Assembly (NCBI GenBank): GCA_964445575.1
Contig: CAYULB010000031.1
Span: forward strand, 1 to 24,069
Reading direction: 5' to 3'
DNA length: 24,069 nt
DNA from: WJMT01 sp964445575
GTDB lineage: Bacteria > Acidobacteriota > Aminicenantia > Aminicenantales > Aminicenantaceae
The notes beneath the pieces are model-generated. The model did no database searches. It saw only the letters and a list, made by a program, of their open reading frames with translations, and had not been told where the DNA came from. Made by a program: the position numbers and the translations under genes. Below are positions 23,497 through 24,069 of the stretch, piece after piece (position 1 is the stretch's first letter; each line of letters begins with the position of its first letter).

Positions 23497-23802
23497 TTAT
23501 CCTCTCCAGACTTCAGAACCGAAAAAGCCATTAACTTTAAAAGTGTTTACCGTTTCAATCACATCTTTACTGATATTATCGGGTACGCATGAGAAGTTTT
23601 GCTTTATTTTTTTGATAATTCCTTCCACCGATATGCTGCCGTCTGCTGTTTCCCAAATGAATCTGCTTACAGGATTAAGAAAAAGTGCATTTCCGGTATC
23701 AAAATTGACCAGAACAGCTCTTCCGCCCTCTTCTTCCTGAAGTATTACGTCAGGATTGGGAAAGGGTATATATTCAGGACTGATTGTCTTTTCTTCTGTC
23801 AC
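23497..23802 (-). CDS. Second PqqD-like protein
   Basis: This 101-residue protein has the PqqD-like pattern GGRAVLVNFDTGNALFLNPVSRFIWETADG, followed by SVEGIIKKIKQNF and a C-terminal helix with VIETVNTFKVNGFF. It has the same fold type as the PqqD-like protein at 22664-22942 but differs widely in sequence. The start is taken as GTG at 23802, because GAAGGA (23817-23812) lies 9 nt upstream; a TTG at 23823 is also in frame but has no binding site. It is the first gene of the locus in the direction of transcription. Two recognition proteins could serve the two radical SAM enzymes separately. Confidence 0.75.
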   Translation of the reverse strand: MTEEKTISPEYIPFPNPDVILQEEEGGRAVLVNFDTGNALFLNPVSRFIWETADGSISVEGIIKKIKQNFSCVPDNISKDVIETVNTFKVNGFFGSEVWRG

Positions 23803-23860
23803 CGGGTTAAATCCTTCTGTCAATATATTTTTCGAGGTTTAGTGATTGTCTTCAAAAATT

Positions 23861-23869
23861 ATTATAACA
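23861..23869 (-). promoter_or_regulatory. Extended -10 promoter for the RiPP locus
   Basis: On the minus strand TGT-TATAAT (TATAAT at 23866-23861) is a perfect extended -10. No good -35 lies 16-18 nt upstream. Transcription would start near 23854, with a leader of about 50 nt before the GTG start at 23802. Confidence 0.45.
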
Positions 23870-24060
23870 TAATATTCTTCCCTTCGTGATTTTAAAGAGA
23901 TTTCAACTTATAACTCCCAAATTTTTTGTGCAGTCAGTTTGTTATCGGCTCATAAACAGAAACATTTTTTTCTTTTCCCGGCTGCATTGATTTGTGAATG
24001 ATCCAGGAAGGTTTTCAAATCACATGAAAGACTGTGGATAAAAGGCAGAGGAAGGTCCAT

Positions 24061-24069
24061 ATGAAAAAT
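24061..24069 (+). CDS. Start of a truncated + strand gene
   Basis: The window ends three codons into a probable gene (ATG AAA AAT). The purine-rich AGAGGAAGG (24047-24055) ends 5 nt before the ATG, a good ribosome binding site. Only the start is visible, so no product can be named. It would be divergent from the RiPP locus, with a 258-nt gap in which I see nothing else. Confidence 0.4.

Noticed and set aside
1..24069. CRISPR arrays, insertion sequences, tRNA or rRNA genes
   Set aside because: No regularly spaced direct repeats, transposase-like frames or tRNA cloverleafs other than the tmRNA ends were seen by eye on either strand.

Overview
This window looks like chromosome from a diderm, probably anaerobic bacterium of a deep, little-cultured lineage. 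It has LolA, an AMIN/Amidase_3 cell-wall amidase, a Lol-type lipoprotein signal and a bacterial ribosomal gene block. My best guess is an Aminicenantes/Acidobacteriota-like genome, from overall gene style only; no 16S or other decisive marker is present.

Positions 1-12000, mostly + strand, are core genome. In order: a secreted dipeptidyl-peptidase-IV-like S9 peptidase; a one-piece tmRNA (ssrA) with its own strong promoter; an N-acetylmuramoyl-L-alanine amidase starting 17 nt after the tmRNA; a membrane-anchored GerMN protein; the GTPase Der; a TPR lipoprotein; a rhomboid protease; then the translation block rplM-rpsI-rpsB-tsf-pyrH-frr behind a consensus promoter.

Positions 12005-14752, minus strand, hold lolA followed by a tightly overlapping trio: ECF sigma factor, zinc-finger anti-sigma factor, and a membrane protein with a bactofilin-like repeat region. 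Positions 14845-18741 hold a sodium:solute symporter, a DUF374-type acyltransferase, a minus-strand TPR protein, a small unknown protein and an AMMECR1 protein. Three starts here (lolA, the symporter, the small unknown gene) have an extended -10 (TGn-TATAAT/TATAAA) only 7-9 nt before the ATG and no Shine-Dalgarno, suggesting leaderless mRNAs.

Positions 18796-23802, minus strand, are the most interesting part: a ribosomal-peptide-modification (RiPP) locus. In transcription order it has a PqqD-like protein, a 69-residue Gly/Cys-rich precursor candidate with its own promoter and four Cys-Gly repeats, a second PqqD-like protein, two different radical SAM/SPASM enzymes, and a 498-residue protein joining an HprK-like P-loop kinase to an S26-type signal-peptidase domain. 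The set matches what I remember of the 'SynChlorMet' cassette (two PqqE-like radical SAM/SPASM enzymes, a PqqD homologue and a conserved hypothetical protein), for which, to my memory, no precursor had been assigned. The short Cys-Gly-repeat gene is therefore the key observation. Hand-counted sample rows are richer in G+C here than in neighbouring genes, in keeping with horizontal acquisition. The last 9 bases appear to start another + strand gene.
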